Shown here in pieces: positions 1-13,230 of a stretch of 64,000 nt of DNA. The stretch is from Micromussa lordhowensis. Lineage: Eukaryota; Cnidaria; Anthozoa; Scleractinia; Lobophylliidae. The DNA lies in NCBI GenBank assembly GCA_964020085.1, contig OZ026602.1:28013977-28077976 (forward strand). Direction: 5' to 3'. A model generated the notes under the pieces. That model worked only from the letters and a program-made list of their open reading frames with translations. It was not told the origin of the DNA and did no database searches. Position numbers and translations under genes: made by a program. Position 1 is the stretch's first letter; each line of letters starts with the position of its first letter.

Positions 1-179
1 TTTTCCATGTCAGCGCACTCTCTTTTACTCCACTTCATTTTTTGTTCTTTTGCTCCCTTTTATTTAAAATCTCGTTTTTAGAAAGTAATCTATGAGCTAA
101 CTTATTTTAATAGTTTTTTGGGGCTATTTCCGTGCTCACCTATTCTACATATTATTAACCTACCACTATGTTTACCTTC

Positions 180-411
180 TCTCTTCTCCTTTCTAGCTTT
201 CTTTCCTTTTTTCTTTCTTTTACCTTCCTCTTCTTCTCTCTTCCTTTCTCCTTCTTTCTCAATTTCACCTCGTTTTTCTTTTTTATCTCCTTCTTCTATA
301 TCTTCTTCTTCTTCGTCTTCTTCTTCTTCCTCTTTTTCGTCTTCTTCTTCTTCCTCTTTTTCGTCTTCTTCTTCTTCCTCTTTTTCGTCTTCTTCTTCTT
401 CCTCTTTTTCG

Positions 412-443
<32 letters not shown>

Positions 444-538
444 TTCCTCTTCTTCTTCTTCCTCTTCTTCTTCTTCCTCTTCTTCTTCTTCTTCTTCCTC
501 TCCCTCTCCCTCTCCCTCTCCCTCTCCCTCTCTCTAGA
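180..538. repeat. Pyrimidine microsatellite (CTT/CCT, then CCCTCT)
   Basis: Almost pure C/T on the plus strand. CTTCTTCTTCC-type units with a recurrent longer unit (CTTCTTCTTCCTCTTTTTCGT, about four copies near 310-410) grade into CCCTCT hexamers at 500-535. It opens long serine, phenylalanine and arginine frames in different registers that are not genes. Such a tract can form triplex DNA in principle, but nothing here shows a function. Confidence 0.9.
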
Positions 539-545
539 AGAATAA

Positions 546-1298
546 TCGGGAACTTTTCTGACTTTTCCCTCTTTTGATGATAGATCAACAATTTTTGTGT
601 GGTAACTTTTGACAAGCTGTAGAACAATGCGTTATGACCCAACCTTTCTACATGCGAGAGATTCCCCAATACCATTCAATGGCGACGGAAAAAGCTCATT
701 ATTAGTGCTTGAGAGGTCACGAAGTAGCCCTATGTCGTGGTATCGGCCAATTTAAAAGCTTCAAATCCAATTTGTTGGTCGAAAGGAGGCTATTAACTTA
801 CTATTTATGCGCCACTCAATTCTCTTCGTCACCACAAGCTTTTAAATTTGAGATATCAGGAGCTTGGAAAATCTGCCGTGTATGTGTTTGACTTCTCATG
901 TCGATGAAAGGTTTCAGAAATCGAAAAAGGCCCTTTTTTTCATTTTGCAAGTTCGAACAACGAAATTCACTATTTAAATTTTGTTAATTTAGGTCAAACT
1001 CTTACAGTAGATAAAGCAGTCCTTTGGCAATAAAACAAACTGAATTCGGTAGCAAAATCACCAACCGTTATTTTTTTATGAAGGTTTGAAGCAACCGATG
1101 TCAGAACACGGCAAATGTCACCAAAGTTCCCTATCTGCAAGATTTTAAAAATGATTATTTCAGCGTATTTTTTTGGAGAGGCAGGAATGATTGATACTAT
1201 TAAATTGTACGATAGTGTAATAGCAACGGGTGATTTAGTTTTCAAATTTGTTCGTTGCAATAAAAAGGAACCAGGGCTGAAAAATGGTGTATTACGAA
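546..1298. other. Intergenic, no supported gene
   Basis: AT-rich sequence with only short open frames that lack splice or family support on either strand. I see no RNA gene, repeat or recognisable element here. Confidence 0.5.
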
Positions 1299-3180
1299 AC
1301 TTGATGTGCTTTGCGTATAGGGGTATATGGACAAGTGGTTAAAATATTCTACTACAGGACTTCTTTAGTCACCTGATAATTACAGGAATCTTTGTTTAAA
1401 GAATGTGTTGGTATAATTAAGAGACATAAACTGAAGATCATGAATAGAGATCGTTGAAAAAGGTAATACGCTCCTTCATTTTTTATTTAATTTTCAAACT
1501 GACACACGCTCTATCTAAATATGTTGCTTTGTCACACAAGGATCAATGCATCTAAAACCTACACATTCCTTTTGAGACAAACATATTGATGATAAAGGAA
1601 ATCTTTATTAGTCGTTTGCTTAAATTTCAGTCTGGTGAATTATCAGCAAGATGAAAAAATGTAATATGCTGCCCAAAATAGTAAGGATCTGCGCGCACCT
1701 CGACATATAAATGCGTCAGACAATTCTCTGAAAAAAGCGCTGGCCTGTCCACCAACCTGTTTATTAAAAGAGGCTCAATCCTACCTTTCCTTTATACGTT
1801 TTATTATTAATCACGGTAAAAGATGGCAGAATGTTCTGGTTCGATTATTCTAACTTAGTTGAAGGGAAGACGGTTTATTTAACTCTAAACCGCATTCAGT
1901 AACCGAGCCTTGAAACCGAATGGAACGACTCGCCACGGTAAAAAGAAAAAAAGAAAGAGTTTCATTTAAACGAGTTATGTAGTTACCTTTTCTCTCCTGA
2001 GAAATTGTTATACTAAAAACGCTTTATAAAATCCTCCCGCGGTATTACCTCCCCCCTCTAATAAGCTTCCCGTTCAGAAGTAGTTTTTTTGTAATAACCT
2101 GCCGCCTCTAATAAGCCCGTTTCCCTGTTTTTTTCTTTTATGAGGCCCATTTGGTTTGTTTGTTTGTTTGTTTAACAAATAGACACTCAAACACATAATA
2201 CTGTTTTCTGCTCTTTATTAAATAATAACTTTAGGCTGCATAAAGGATTCCTCAGTATTGCATTGCGCATCCCACTCCGCACAATTTGCGCGTCATTAGC
2301 GCGTGCAAATGAGAATTTCCCGCGTCATTAGCACGTGCAAATGAAAATTTTGAAACTTGAAGAGCTTTGCGTAAAGAGTTTTATGGACAGGTGAATAAAT
2401 AAATACTACTGCGGGACTCTTTGTGTCGCCTGATTATTAAAGAAATATTTTTTTAAGGAAAGTATTGTCATAATTGTAGAAAAAAAAGAAAGAAATTGAA
2501 GATCATGAATAGAGATCTTTAGACAGTTAGTGCGCTCCTTGATGTCGAGCTGACACACCCTTTCACTTTGTAAATCAAGGATCAATGGATCTAAGACTAA
2601 CACATTCCCTTTTAGACAAGCATATAGTTTTAAAGGAATCTATATTGGGTGCTTGCATATATCGCAGTCTGGTGAATAATTAACAAAATGAGTAATAATA
2701 CTGCCCATAGGGATCGTCGCGCGCTTCGACAAAATCAATTCTGTAAAGAAAGAGCTGGCCTTACGACCATGATAGTCTTAGTCTAACGTTTCCTGTATAC
2801 GTGCTATTTTGAATCATCGTAAATGATGACAGAATGTTATGGTTCAGATTGCTTTAAATCAGTCATAAAGATGTTGGTTTTATCTAACTTTCTCTAGAAA
2901 GAACATGCAAAGAACATGCAACCTATGTGGTTTACTTTTTTTCTCCTGGGAAAGTGCAATACGGTAAGAGCTCTATTTAACCCCCCCCCCCTCCCCCTGT
3001 GCGCTAACACTTCTTCTCTAATAAGTTCTCTGTCAGGAAGTCGGTTTTTGTAATAGGCACCCCTTTCTAATAAGCCCTCCCCCCATTTTTCTATGCGGCC
3101 CATTTGGTTTGGGTTAACAAAAATGTACACTCTAATGCATAATACTTGTTTGCTACTCTTTTTTTAACAATTAAATATAA
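1299..3180. repeat. Diverged direct duplication, ~0.9 kb, two copies
   Basis: Copy A is about 1299-2235 and copy B about 2352-3180. Shared landmarks in the same order include GAAGATCATGAATAGAGATC (about 1434 and 2498), AAGGATCAATG, CAGTCTGGTGAAT, ATAATACTG, and GCCCATTTGGTTT (about 2146 and 3097). The copies differ by many substitutions and indels, so the duplication is old. Between them, at about 2289-2348, a ~31-bp unit beginning CGCGTCATTAGC is itself repeated twice. No coding potential is visible in either copy. Confidence 0.75.
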
Positions 3181-3364
3181 AAGTTGGATGGCAGTTGTTT
3201 GAGCTTTGTAAAAAAATTACTTGAAAGGAAAACAGCGTGTTTAAGATCTGATGAAAGCCCCTCCTTCTCTCCATTGCCGGTTTTCAAATGACGTTGCTAA
3301 AATTCACGCTACAAAACTAATGATCCTCCTGAGACTTTCTTGATGTATTAGAGCTCCTTGTTAT

Positions 3365-3753
3365 TTAAAAACAGTTGATTGAAGTCTAAACATGACTGTT
3401 AGATCTCTATTTTACTCACTAAAGCAACTCTTGTCATGGTAGCAGAAATTAACATACCAATGCTTAATCGTGTGAAATATAAGAGGCGCGCGCGTTTTAT
3501 CAGCGTCTAGGACAACTCAATATCAAAGTTATTTCTACACAATTTAACAGTTGATTGAATTCTAAACATAAGTGTTAGATCGCTAATTTGCTAAAGCAGC
3601 TCCTGCTATGGTAGTAGAAATTAACATCCCAATGCTTAATCGTGTGAATATGAGAGGCGCGCGCGTTTTGAGAGCATCTAAGACAACTCAACATTAGAGT
3701 TATTTCTAAACAACTTAACGCTTGATTAAAGTCTAAACATAAACGTTAGATTT
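3365..3753. repeat. ~173-bp tandem repeat, two copies plus a partial third
   Basis: Units start near 3365, 3541 and 3714 with GTTGATTGAAGTCTAAACAT-like sequence. They share CCAATGCTTAATCGTGTGAA and GAGGCGCGCGCGTTTT. Units 1 and 2 differ by scattered substitutions; unit 3 stops after about 40 bp. Noncoding. Confidence 0.8.
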
Positions 3754-4675
3754 TTTTATTTAAAATTTATTTTATTTCAAGATTTTTTTATCCTGTGCTC
3801 TTGTACAGATTTAAATTCAACCTGGTAGCAAAAGATCTTGCCATCCCTGGGGAAGCCAGTTTTGTTATAATGTATTGTAACTTTTTCTTCAAAGTAAAAG
3901 TGTTACAGCATTGTTTGCGTTCGCAGAAAAAATCTATTATCAAGCGTCTTGAGATTTGCTAGAGATGTTTATAAAGTGAACTTTTCTATTATGTCGATAA
4001 TAACTAAATCAAGTTACTGTTGAGTGGACAACGGATATTGAAATTCAGCTTTAAAGCGAGGCCTAGAGGATACAAACATAGGAAATTTAATCACTGCGTT
4101 TATTCACTTCTTTTATTTGTGTCTTTTAAGCCTCACTATCAAGCTGAATTTTAATGTATTAAAGGTAGCTTAATGCTTGTGTTGTCTCCATGTTTGTGAC
4201 ACGGAAGGAAAAAGGCAAAGTTTATATTTATTGCACTCGTTATATATATATTTTTGCCTATTCTCTTATTAAACTGTAGCGTGCTATGTTTTTGATATTC
4301 TAACAGTGTACAGGCCTTATTGTGTTGAACTGAGGGACTGTACATGTTTTTACATTTAATGTTATGATGTTTGTAGAAGAGATGGATAATGAAATGTTGG
4401 ATTGTTAAATAAATTAGACTACAAGGTTACAAACAATTGCAAAACTTTATTCATGTTAGCTATAAAAGCACCAAATTTGTTCGCGCTCTGTTTGCATTAA
4501 GTGAATGATAACCAACAAGGACATTATCTGTCGTTTTTATTGCACTAAAAGTGACGTTTCGACAAAAATTAAGTTCAAGAAATCAACATAATAATGATAC
4601 TTATTTCTATTGCGCCTTTTAAGATATGTTCTAAGTACTTTACAGAAGTAAAAAGAGGAAAGTTCTACGAGATAA

Positions 4676-4960
4676 AAGTACATGTTACAGACGTTCCCTG
4701 TTAAGGTCACGAAAATTTCCTATCCAAGTCCTTAAAGTTCCTTAATGTCACAAATGTTCCCTAGTGTCGTCACAAAAGTTCCCTAAAGTCGTCATAAAAG
4801 TTCCCTAATGTCACCAATGTTCCCTAATGTCGTCGCAAAAGTTCCCTAGTGACGTCCTTAAAGTTCCCTACGAGCGTCACAAAAGTTCCCTTAGTCAGAA
4901 AAGTTCCCTGTTTCGGTCACCAAAGTTCCCCATTTTCGTCACCAAAGTTCCCTTTCTTCT
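4676..4960. repeat. Short interspersed tandem motif AAAGTTCCCT
   Basis: About a dozen copies of AAAGTTCCCT/AATGTTCCCT spaced ~20-25 bp apart, separated by GTCGTCAC-like spacers. It is a degenerate minisatellite that runs directly into the CTCCTT microsatellite. No coding function is supported. Confidence 0.8.
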
Positions 4961-5125
4961 GGCCCTCTCCCTCTCCCTCTCCCTCTCCTTCTCCTTCTCC
5001 TTCTCCTTCTCCTTCTCCTTCTCCTTCTCCTTCTCCTTCTCCTTCTCCTTTTCCTTCTCCTTCTCTTTCTCCTTCTCCTTCTCCTTCTTCTTCTCCTTTT
5101 CCTTCTTCCTCTTCTTTTGCCCTCC
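4961..5125. repeat. CTCCCT/CTCCTT microsatellite
   Basis: Hexamer array, CCCTCT first and then about 20 units of CCTTCT, degrading toward 5125. The long serine-proline, serine-phenylalanine and arginine frames it opens are low-complexity artefacts. Confidence 0.92.
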
Positions 5126-5561
5126 CTGTCGCTTGCCAACTTTCCTTTACTGAATTTTTTGTCTCCCTAGTAATCTCTTTGGCTATTATAAAAAGTGCAA
5201 CATTCTTTTTAGTATTATCCTTTTCAAGTTAAAGAAATTGAAATTTTAGTTATTATTATTGAGTAGTTTACGTCCTAATTGAGGTAAGAATTTTTGCCAT
5301 TGTACAATTGTTACCTCCCTGTCCTTCATCCCGTACGCTACCGAGGTGTTTTTCTCCTGATAGCCTGGCTTCTTTTTCACTTATACCCCTTTCATTGATA
5401 CCCTTTTCACTGCCTTCCTTGTGTGTCTTCCCTTCAAAAAGTCTCCTTTTTGACTTTGGCTCGCTGTCAGTTCCTAGGGGAAAGTTTTTTTAGTTTTCAT
5501 GATTTCTTTACAAATTAAACCACAATAATTTTCAATCTTTTGTCATATATATTTTTCTTAC

Positions 5562-8500
5562 CTCTTTTTGTTTGAGTATATGACAATTCCTCCTGCGTAG
5601 TACTACTTACTTTTGCCATCTCTATTTCATCTTCGCTTGAGGTTTCTGAATTATCATCTGTACGTAATCGAAGATAAAATTCGTTGCAAACCATATCAAC
5701 AAATGAAATCAATTCCCTGATTCACTCAACAAAAACTGCCACTAGCTCGTCTTACCACCAAATTCATGATCATCATCGTTTTATCTCTTTACAGTAACCC
5801 ACATTTCTTAATTGGACTGGCCCGCCTATAGCTATGCTAGTTTATCTTAGTCATTCTAGCTAAATAGCCAACTTTTTTTTTAATACAATTATACCTGCTA
5901 TATGTACTATATTTTATAGCACAGTAGAAATGCCTATCTGTTAGATATTTCTATCTTCAGAATTTTGCATGCTCCATACCTTTTTGAGATCCACTTGGCA
6001 GCATTCTCTTTAATTCTCTTTTCCTTTTTTGCAATCGATCAATCTGATTCTGCATTTTCTCAATTTTTCCCTTCAGCTGCTTTATTTCAGTGTTCTCTGC
6101 GCTCTCTCCTGTTAATGAAACTGTTTTCACTTGTTATTTCGTTTATTAGTTCATTACATTGTTTCAGAATCAACCATCTCCAAAATGCAAACTTACACTT
6201 ATTTCATACGTTTCATTTCATTTGCTTGCCGTTTTACCTTTTCCGCTTATTTCCGCATTCTGCTTTTCCTGCTCTGTTTCATCCTTTCCGTCGTTGTAAT
6301 CTGTAATGAACAAAACTGAAATCATTCAACATTTCATCTCTTTATTTTGTGTTTCATTTCTTTATTTCCTTTCTTAATGATCTTGTTGTTTTTTTCCTAT
6401 TTCTTTTTGGGTGTACAATTGTGGTTCTGTCTGTATGTCCTTGCTTACTAATATGGCCTACAACATGACCTCAGCGCACTGTTATCATTAACTTTCTTAC
6501 TATAACCAGAATTGCTTTCTACTTCCTTTTCCATTATTCTTTAATCCGTTTTTTAGTTCACTCTAATATACTTTTTTCCTTTATTTGTTTACAACAGGCA
6601 ATACTTCATACCATCCTTTTCATACCATTTTCAATAGCTGCTATTAATCCAGGTGGAAACAGGTCCCTTTTGAAAAAGACGCATCCCTTGGCTGAGTATC
6701 TTCTCTTTCTAGGCGAGTAGAACTTGTGTTGTCCGCTTCTCTTACCTATCAAGTAGTACGTAAGGGTCACATTTCCTCTGCTGACCTTTTCCTTCAGAGA
6801 GGGGAAAGCATTTTGCTGATATAAACAGATTCGATGTTTTTATTGTTAGCTAAACAGGTTGAGATAATTTTAAAACTGGTATCAATATTACTTGATCGTA
6901 TCTTGGTCACATGTAGATTTGCATGTAGGTGTCGAGAATTGTTCGTAATAGTCATACTTGCCGTTATTTCATTGTCCATGAATTTTATTATTACCTAGGT
7001 TAAATTTCTCAATGTTATCTCTTATTTCTTTCTCTGATATAGGCCTGATTCCTCTCCTCGTGCATAAAGTGTGCAGTGTTCCTATACGTACTGCCAGCAC
7101 TTGCTCCTCGCCGTCTCCCAATTCTGTATTTCTTAGAGTTACGATCGTTGATAGCTGAGGAAAAAACATACCTTGCTATGGTTAAAATACCTTGTTGACC
7201 CCTGTTTTGCTATTGTCAACATTATAACACCAAAAACTATTTCCGACAAGGGAGCCCTTATATTCTAGCTTTTTCAATCTGCGGATTTTTTTATTTTTTT
7301 CCTTGTAGTGTGTACCTACACATCCATTTTTTTCCGAACACTATGGCATAACCAATATAGGCACCTCTGGGGGCAAGACCATACATACTTACTATTCGAA
7401 ATCACGTACACGCTGACATGTGCAAAGAGATTACAAAAGCCTTTTCACCAGTTATATTATTTTGTAGTTTAGCCAGCCGCCAACAATACTTCAACTGTCG
7501 ATATTTACCGAAATTTGTTTGCAAATAGAGCTAAATAGTTCGGCTTTAGTTGGCAGACTGACTTGTGTGAACTGGGCCTTAATTTTGTTCCATTTCATCA
7601 TGTCGACACTGCCATTTTTGTATTTACCTCCTTTTTTGTAAGCCCCTGCATTGTCCTCTCAAGAATATCTGTGAATCTATCAAGGAAATCTTGCCTAGAT
7701 AGGAATTTGCTTCGACCCTTGTTGCTAGCAGCCAAAGTCTGAGTACATGGCGAGGAGATGTTGTTGTCCAAGCCTTCAGTCAGCTGTGTTTCGATTACGT
7801 AAGGGACTATAACTTCCCTGAAGTGTTTGACAACCTCTTCGTCGCTAACGGCGGTGGTTAACTCTGCCATCTGAAATATAAATCGAGTTCTCCTTATTGC
7901 AGCTACCTGAAGTTGTGTATTAGTTATTTTACGCGCGCAATTAATTTCTTTGCATTTCATTGACGTGTTCTTTTCCTTTTTACCGTATTTTACTTATAGC
8001 AATAACCTCTTCATATGTTTGCTTTGTTTAATTGTTATTCCTTACCTAATCTTACTACTATTTTTTACCTTTCTTGCAGAGAAAATGGCACATCCCCAGC
8101 TCTGACATAACCGTTGTACATTTGGGCTTTCTCCGAATTCCGCTCTTGCTAATGTCGTGCAGTCAGCAAGGAATTCCCTTCCGGGTGCTGTGTGAAGCCA
8201 CTGTCCAATACGTACTATTTCTCCTACAGTTTTGGGAAGGTATTCAATCATTTTTCCGAAACGTTTGGCCCACAGGGACGCCGAAGGCCCAGATACCTCT
8301 TCATCCCTTTTGCAGACCTTTATTAGCAGCAGGCGGACAAGCAGTCTGTACAAAAAAAAAGCACCTATCATTATTGAATAAACTATTGCCAGCAAAAGTG
8401 TTTCCTTTTTTTTTCCTATTTATGAAAGTTAGTCCTTATATTTTGGCCGCCAATAATAGCATCCCATTTTCCTTTTAAAACCTATAAAAAAAAAACAATT

Positions 8501-10527
8501 TGTGATTTTCATAGGGCCTTACCGTTTCCTGTCTGGTTTCAACAGCCATTCAACCACATGCTCGTTCACTGTGCACAATGGGGTGCACTTGGGCGAACTT
8601 TCTTTTCCTATGCATGCATTGGTTCCATCTGAAAAGAACCTTTTCGCCGCTTTTCCAATTTGGGACGGGTCCGTTGGGTCATCGGCCTGGAAACCCATCG
8701 TGGTTTGCGAACTGACTTGTCCATTGTGCGCATCCGTGAAAGTGTTGTAGAACAATTTTGGAAATGCTCCAACTGTAGCCAAGGCGACGTTGCCTGCTTT
8801 CGTCTTTCCTGTTCCAGGATCTCCCACGGCTATTATAAGGGGGCAGAATCCCATTTCTTCCTGCCACTAAGTTGAATACGCAACATTATTTCTTCAAGAA
8901 ATGTTATACAAGCTCACTAAATCTCATTACCCTGCTAATTTTGTACAACAGGTATAGTACGCTCTTACCTCTGCAAAATTGGCTATGATAACGCCCATTG
9001 ATGATACGTAGAACTGCGAGAGGAAATTGCTTCTATTTTTATTTACTCCTAGAACCCTGCCATTGCTAACTTCGCTGCCGTAATAGAGATGTGTGTCGTT
9101 CCCGAAGATTTCATTTACCATGACCCGCGTACTAGTGTCGTTTGCACAGACTTCTTCCAGGGTGTCGGCCAAGAAATTACAAAGTACATTGAAATACCTT
9201 GTGCTTAGCGGGCCCTGTCCAACGCAAGCTAATTCCCGCTTTGCTATGTACTTTCCATCACCCTCCGTTAGGTGACTTATCCACTCCAGACCATAATCCT
9301 CGCAATTAACTGCATTACCTTCTCCGTCCAAGGCCAAACTTTCGTTTAGACACCATATTGGTTGGCCTCTTCCGTTTAGGTTTTTCCCTATTACTGAGAC
9401 GGCGCGTTTCACATCTCTGTCGTCTTCTGGGACTTGGATTCTGTCAGATAGCTTTGTCAAAAGAGTTTCCAGTGTAGGACAGTTTACATTTACACTGTAG
9501 CGTCTTAGGCCACTCGTTCCATAGTTCAAGTCCTTTTCGAAACCGTTCACATTTCTGAAGCTGCTCAAATGACAAAAAAACTCCCTGTGTGTAGAAATAT
9601 AGACTCAACTGAGCGGTTGTATGACGCCTTTCTCTAACTGTTTGCACTTTTAACATATCATTGTTAAGAAATGCAATCCTTTCTTTACCTTACATTTTAA
9701 AGGTTAGCGATTTCTCTAGCTTATAAAGCTGTTACCTCACTTACTTTGTATTCCCACTTGTGTGTGTAGCGCGGCCGATGTATCCAGTTCGATCTCCGGC
9801 CATTATTGGTCTTAAGAGGCGTAACGTGCAGTTGGAAAGAGGTTTGCCGTCAGCATTCCCTTTGGCCACGTATTGACCATCCTTTATTGTTAGCGTCAAG
9901 GAATTCATCCTGCACGTAATACTGGGGCGGAGTTCTCTTGCTAAAACAAGTCACCTTAACCTCTTTTAAGGCCTTTTGAACAAAGTCGTTTTCTTTTCCG
10001 ATGTTATCAATGTTGACCATGCCAAGCATACCTACTTGATAATTATTGCGCATTTAATTTCCATACCATGTGTAGATATACATTGATAACCTTTTCCCAG
10101 CACATTTCCTGTAAGTCTTATCAAGAGTTGTTATCTTCTCAACCTTTAAGCCCCATTTTTCGACTACCTTTCTGTGTATTTGTGCGCGTCTTTTTTAGAT
10201 AGCATTATCGTGTACTTGTTAGAGGCGTTTTGAGTAACAGCTGACACCTTCTTGTCTTTCGCAATATTATTTACCTTTTCTAACCCTGCCTTTCTTTAAC
10301 TTGTTCGTTAATGGTGACATCAGTTTGGATTGCCAGATGCACTTTTGTCCTTTCTTCACATTTCTGTTTGCAACGAAGGGAGTATATTTCAAAACGACAT
10401 CCTTTTTTGGTACTTCTGTTAAATATAAGAGGCTTTTGTTGGGTGAGGGGTAAGGGGTAAGGGGTTTGGGGTTAGACTTATTCTCTTTATCATTTAAGGC
10501 TTGTTCTCCCCCTCCCCCAGCTTTCAT
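5562..10527 (-). CDS. Multi-exon P-loop ATPase-like protein (3' end not found, N-terminal part unclear)
   Basis: A minus-strand gene read from exons whose phases agree: 8969-9584, 8523-8860, 8069-8345, 7628-7870, 6995-7154 and 5562-5657. All are bounded by GT and AG. Exon 8523-8860 carries a Walker A motif, GDPGTGKT (about 8801-8824), after a hydrophobic strand (PLIIAV), then a TSQTTMGFQADDP segment. This suggests a RecA/AAA-like ATPase, of a kind recurrent in cnidarian genomes. Exon 8969-9584 is a globular region with no motif I recognise. Later exons are acidic and helical. A likely first exon, 10275-10527, starts with ATG. Between it and 9584 the sequence does not join cleanly: coding-like segments change frame near 10140 and near 9903, so the 5' part may be broken or may have introns I cannot place. 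Exon 5562-5657 ends in a donor, so a further 3' exon is missing. Function unknown; helicase, primase-helicase or other NTPase are all possible. Confidence 0.6.
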
Positions 10528-10944
10528 AACCCTTACTAGTCAAAGTCGAAGTACACTTTGTTACTTCAGAACATCTGTTTAATTTTCAATCTCCATTATA
10601 TTACATGTGTTGAGAGCAACAACAAATTACAATCTAACGTCCTCAGAGTGTTACATATAAACCCTCAAGCGATGTTATTCTTATACCTTGTTTTTGACAC
10701 AAGAGATAATTGTTTCACACATTATTCAAAAAGTGTATTTGTAAAGAGCGCCTGTCAACTTATTTCAATTAATTCAAATGTGTTGACAACCACAGTATAA
10801 GGTAAGTGTGCACTAATCCAATTATATAATTCATCATGGCTAAGCCAATTTAATTACCGCAATCTCATTAACATTATCTATTTTCCGTTGTTACATATTT
10901 TTACAAAAACCGTTTTACAAAGAACCAAGTGAACATATTGTGCT

Positions 10945-11520
10945 TTAAAAGCTGAGCAGCATTTTTATTCTTTGCACTACTTGCATTCTGTTGCTACCTA
11001 GAAAGCATTTTTTTCTCAGCTGGGGCTCCGCCCAGTCATCTAGAATTCCCCAATAGCCTGTTGCTATTGTGGAGTCTTCATCCGCTCTGTCTTCGCCAAA
11101 CCACAAGGGTCGTTCTCCCCAATTGTATTCGTATCGAACCTCTTCCATGAACTCCTTACAGGAGAGGTCATTTACAGTCCTGAAAACAAAAACAATAAAA
11201 CATTAGCCCATGTTAGGTAAGAAGTATATAAGGTGAATAGCTTTAATGCTTTTGTTCCAAGGAGTTCATTTTCTCACAGTCTTGTTTTTCATAAATGCGT
11301 CTTGCGCTAAAACATTTTCCTATTTCACACGTAAATTTTTTCCCCTTACCTCTGCCCCAAGTCTGTTTGACGGCAGTGAGGGCATTTAGGTACTTTAACA
11401 CCCTTATCCAGCTGTGTCCGTCGCCACTTGGATATGCACTTTCTGTGCACAAAAATTGCACAACACTTCATCTCTTGTGTGTGTAGCGGTGGGACGGGAT
11501 CGGTGCAGATCAAACACCTT
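10945..11520 (-). CDS. RING-finger protein, last two exons
   Basis: Exon 11350-11520 begins after an acceptor (TCTACAG) and encodes a RING-type zinc finger. The ligand pattern is CLIC, then CC..F.H..C..W, then CPHC, with RQT after the last cysteine. It ends at a GTAAGG donor. Exon 10945-11179 joins in phase after TTTTCAG and gives an acidic, Trp-rich C-terminal tail ending in TAA. RING fingers usually recruit E2 enzymes as ubiquitin ligases; that role is inferred from the domain only. The upstream exon must end in phase 2 and was not found, so the start is unknown. The gene lies on the same strand just upstream of the P-loop ATPase gene. The two could be separate genes or parts of one mobile unit. 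Confidence 0.6.
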
Positions 11521-12649
11521 CTGTAGATTAGATGCAACAGAATTTAGTTACTACAGACACTTTTTAACATTACCTATATTGTTGTTCACAACAATGATAT
11601 CTGAAATGCCCTATGTTACCTTGCCGCTTCCTCTTCCAGTACGTACATCCTATGTAACTTTTCGAAGATGTTTTCTCTTGCGAGTGCCATTGTCTATCTA
11701 GATGTTCCAAAACTTGGGAGAACCTTAAAGTGTGCTACCTCTGGCGTATTTCCTCTTCAGTGCCCGTTTTATTCCTTTTAAAGGGTGCAACACCCATTTA
11801 AGTTTTGATTGGCATATAATAGTGAAAATTTAATACTGCAAACCTTTTCCATTACTTTGAAAGGCCTACTGAAGTTTCAAAAGTTTTCCGCACTTATCTC
11901 AAGATGTTTTGTTTGCTATACACTGCTGTTATTCGCTATTGCAGCTATTCCCTACTAAGGCACACTGTTGATACCGCGCGTGCGATCTACCGTTGCCTCT
12001 TTTATATTTGATTTCAAGACAACTGTTTTTTAGTTCCTTAAAGTAACCTTTCTTAATGACAAATGTTTTTTTTTTTAATCAAGATGCCATTATCAGACAA
12101 CACAATACATCCTTTCTTTCAGTAATGAACTGTCTAAGTTGCCCTCTTCAGCTTGGCCGGATCATATGCAATTTCACAGCAGTAATTGTTCTTTTTCATT
12201 TAATTAAATTTTTAACCTTCATCTATGATATGCTACTTATCTGTATGATGAATTCCTGTCATAATGCAATTTTATTTATAGTAATGTTATCAATTGCTAC
12301 AGTCGTTGCCAATGTTTTTCAAGACTGTGCTTAGTTTTGAGTTCTGCCTACTTCTGAAGGTACATGTAGTATCTGCAGTTCTTTTCGTAAGGCTAGTATG
12401 CACATGAAACAGTTTCCAATTTCTCCTTCTATTCTATTTCGATGGCATAACATCATGCACAACAACAAGTTTTGTCCAACTATTGTGTACGTTGGTATTG
12501 ACTTCTTTATCTTCCATTATCTAGCCGTTTACGTTATTTCTGTCACTTACTAAATTTCACAGCAATGTTTGCATGTCCTTTTTTGGTAGTCTATACAGCT
12601 TAGCACTTTACGCTATTCCCTTCCTTTTGTTTTCAGCACTTCGCCATCA

Positions 12650-13230
12650 GGATTGTTTGAATTGGGCTTGACCTCTTTTAATGCCGCCGAGCATCCCATG
12701 CAAATGCTGAAGTCTATTTCATTATCTTCTGTTTTGAAATATCTCACATATTTCCATACTAACTTCTTTCTGCACTTGTTGCCGCATACCGTTTAAATAT
12801 TCCGTCTCCCCGTTGGTTTTTAACATGTACTGTTTTGTAGGTCGAAATTTTTGTACCTTTACTAGGCGCTTTTAAGGACGGTTTCGTTCATTTCTTTTGC
12901 CCGAAAATATGAAAGGTCTATGGCACACTTTTGAGGTAGACTATCTAACCTGACACGATACGACTTTACAAACAATGCCGTGCGTATAGATATAATCTCC
13001 CTTAGATGGGAGGGGTAGCTATTTCCTGGATCTATCCCTGTCATTTTACATGCTACGTAATAGTCCAAAAAATGATCTGTTTTGGAAAATGACATGTTTG
13101 CTAGGCACCCTTTGAAGTTCAATGTTCTGCAGAGAAATGTGTTTTTGATTGGGAAATGTAGTCGCGCCTTTACGCCCGTTCTGATGATCTTGCATCTAAA
13201 CGCCTTCTTTCTTGTTGCCTTGACTTTCAC
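12650..13230 (-). other. Coding-like minus-strand segments, unrecognised
   Basis: An open frame at 12862-13230 starts with ATG and encodes ~122 residues rich in Lys and Arg, with a KTDHFLDYYVACK-like stretch. A second segment at about 12650-12800 encodes a CGNKC...CMGC cysteine pattern resembling a small zinc finger, but in another frame with no clear splice link. They could be exons of a broken gene upstream of the RING exons. I cannot name a family, and chance open reading is possible. Confidence 0.3.

Noticed and set aside
118..675. Long Ser-, Phe- and Arg-rich open frames on both strands
   Set aside because: They are translations of the CTT/CCT microsatellite in different registers, with no start context, splice sites or non-repetitive domain.
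4540..4570. Possible fourth Penelope-type hammerhead trace (GACGTTTCGACA)
   Set aside because: Only the GAAACGTC side is present; the CTGANGA half is missing.
4827..5232. Ser-Pro, Ser-Phe and Arg-rich open frames
   Set aside because: Produced by the CTCCTT hexamer array and the AAAGTTCCCT repeat.
8074..8478. Plus-strand frame opposite the ATPase-like exons
   Set aside because: Antisense shadow; the minus-strand exons have matching splice phases and a Walker A motif nearby.
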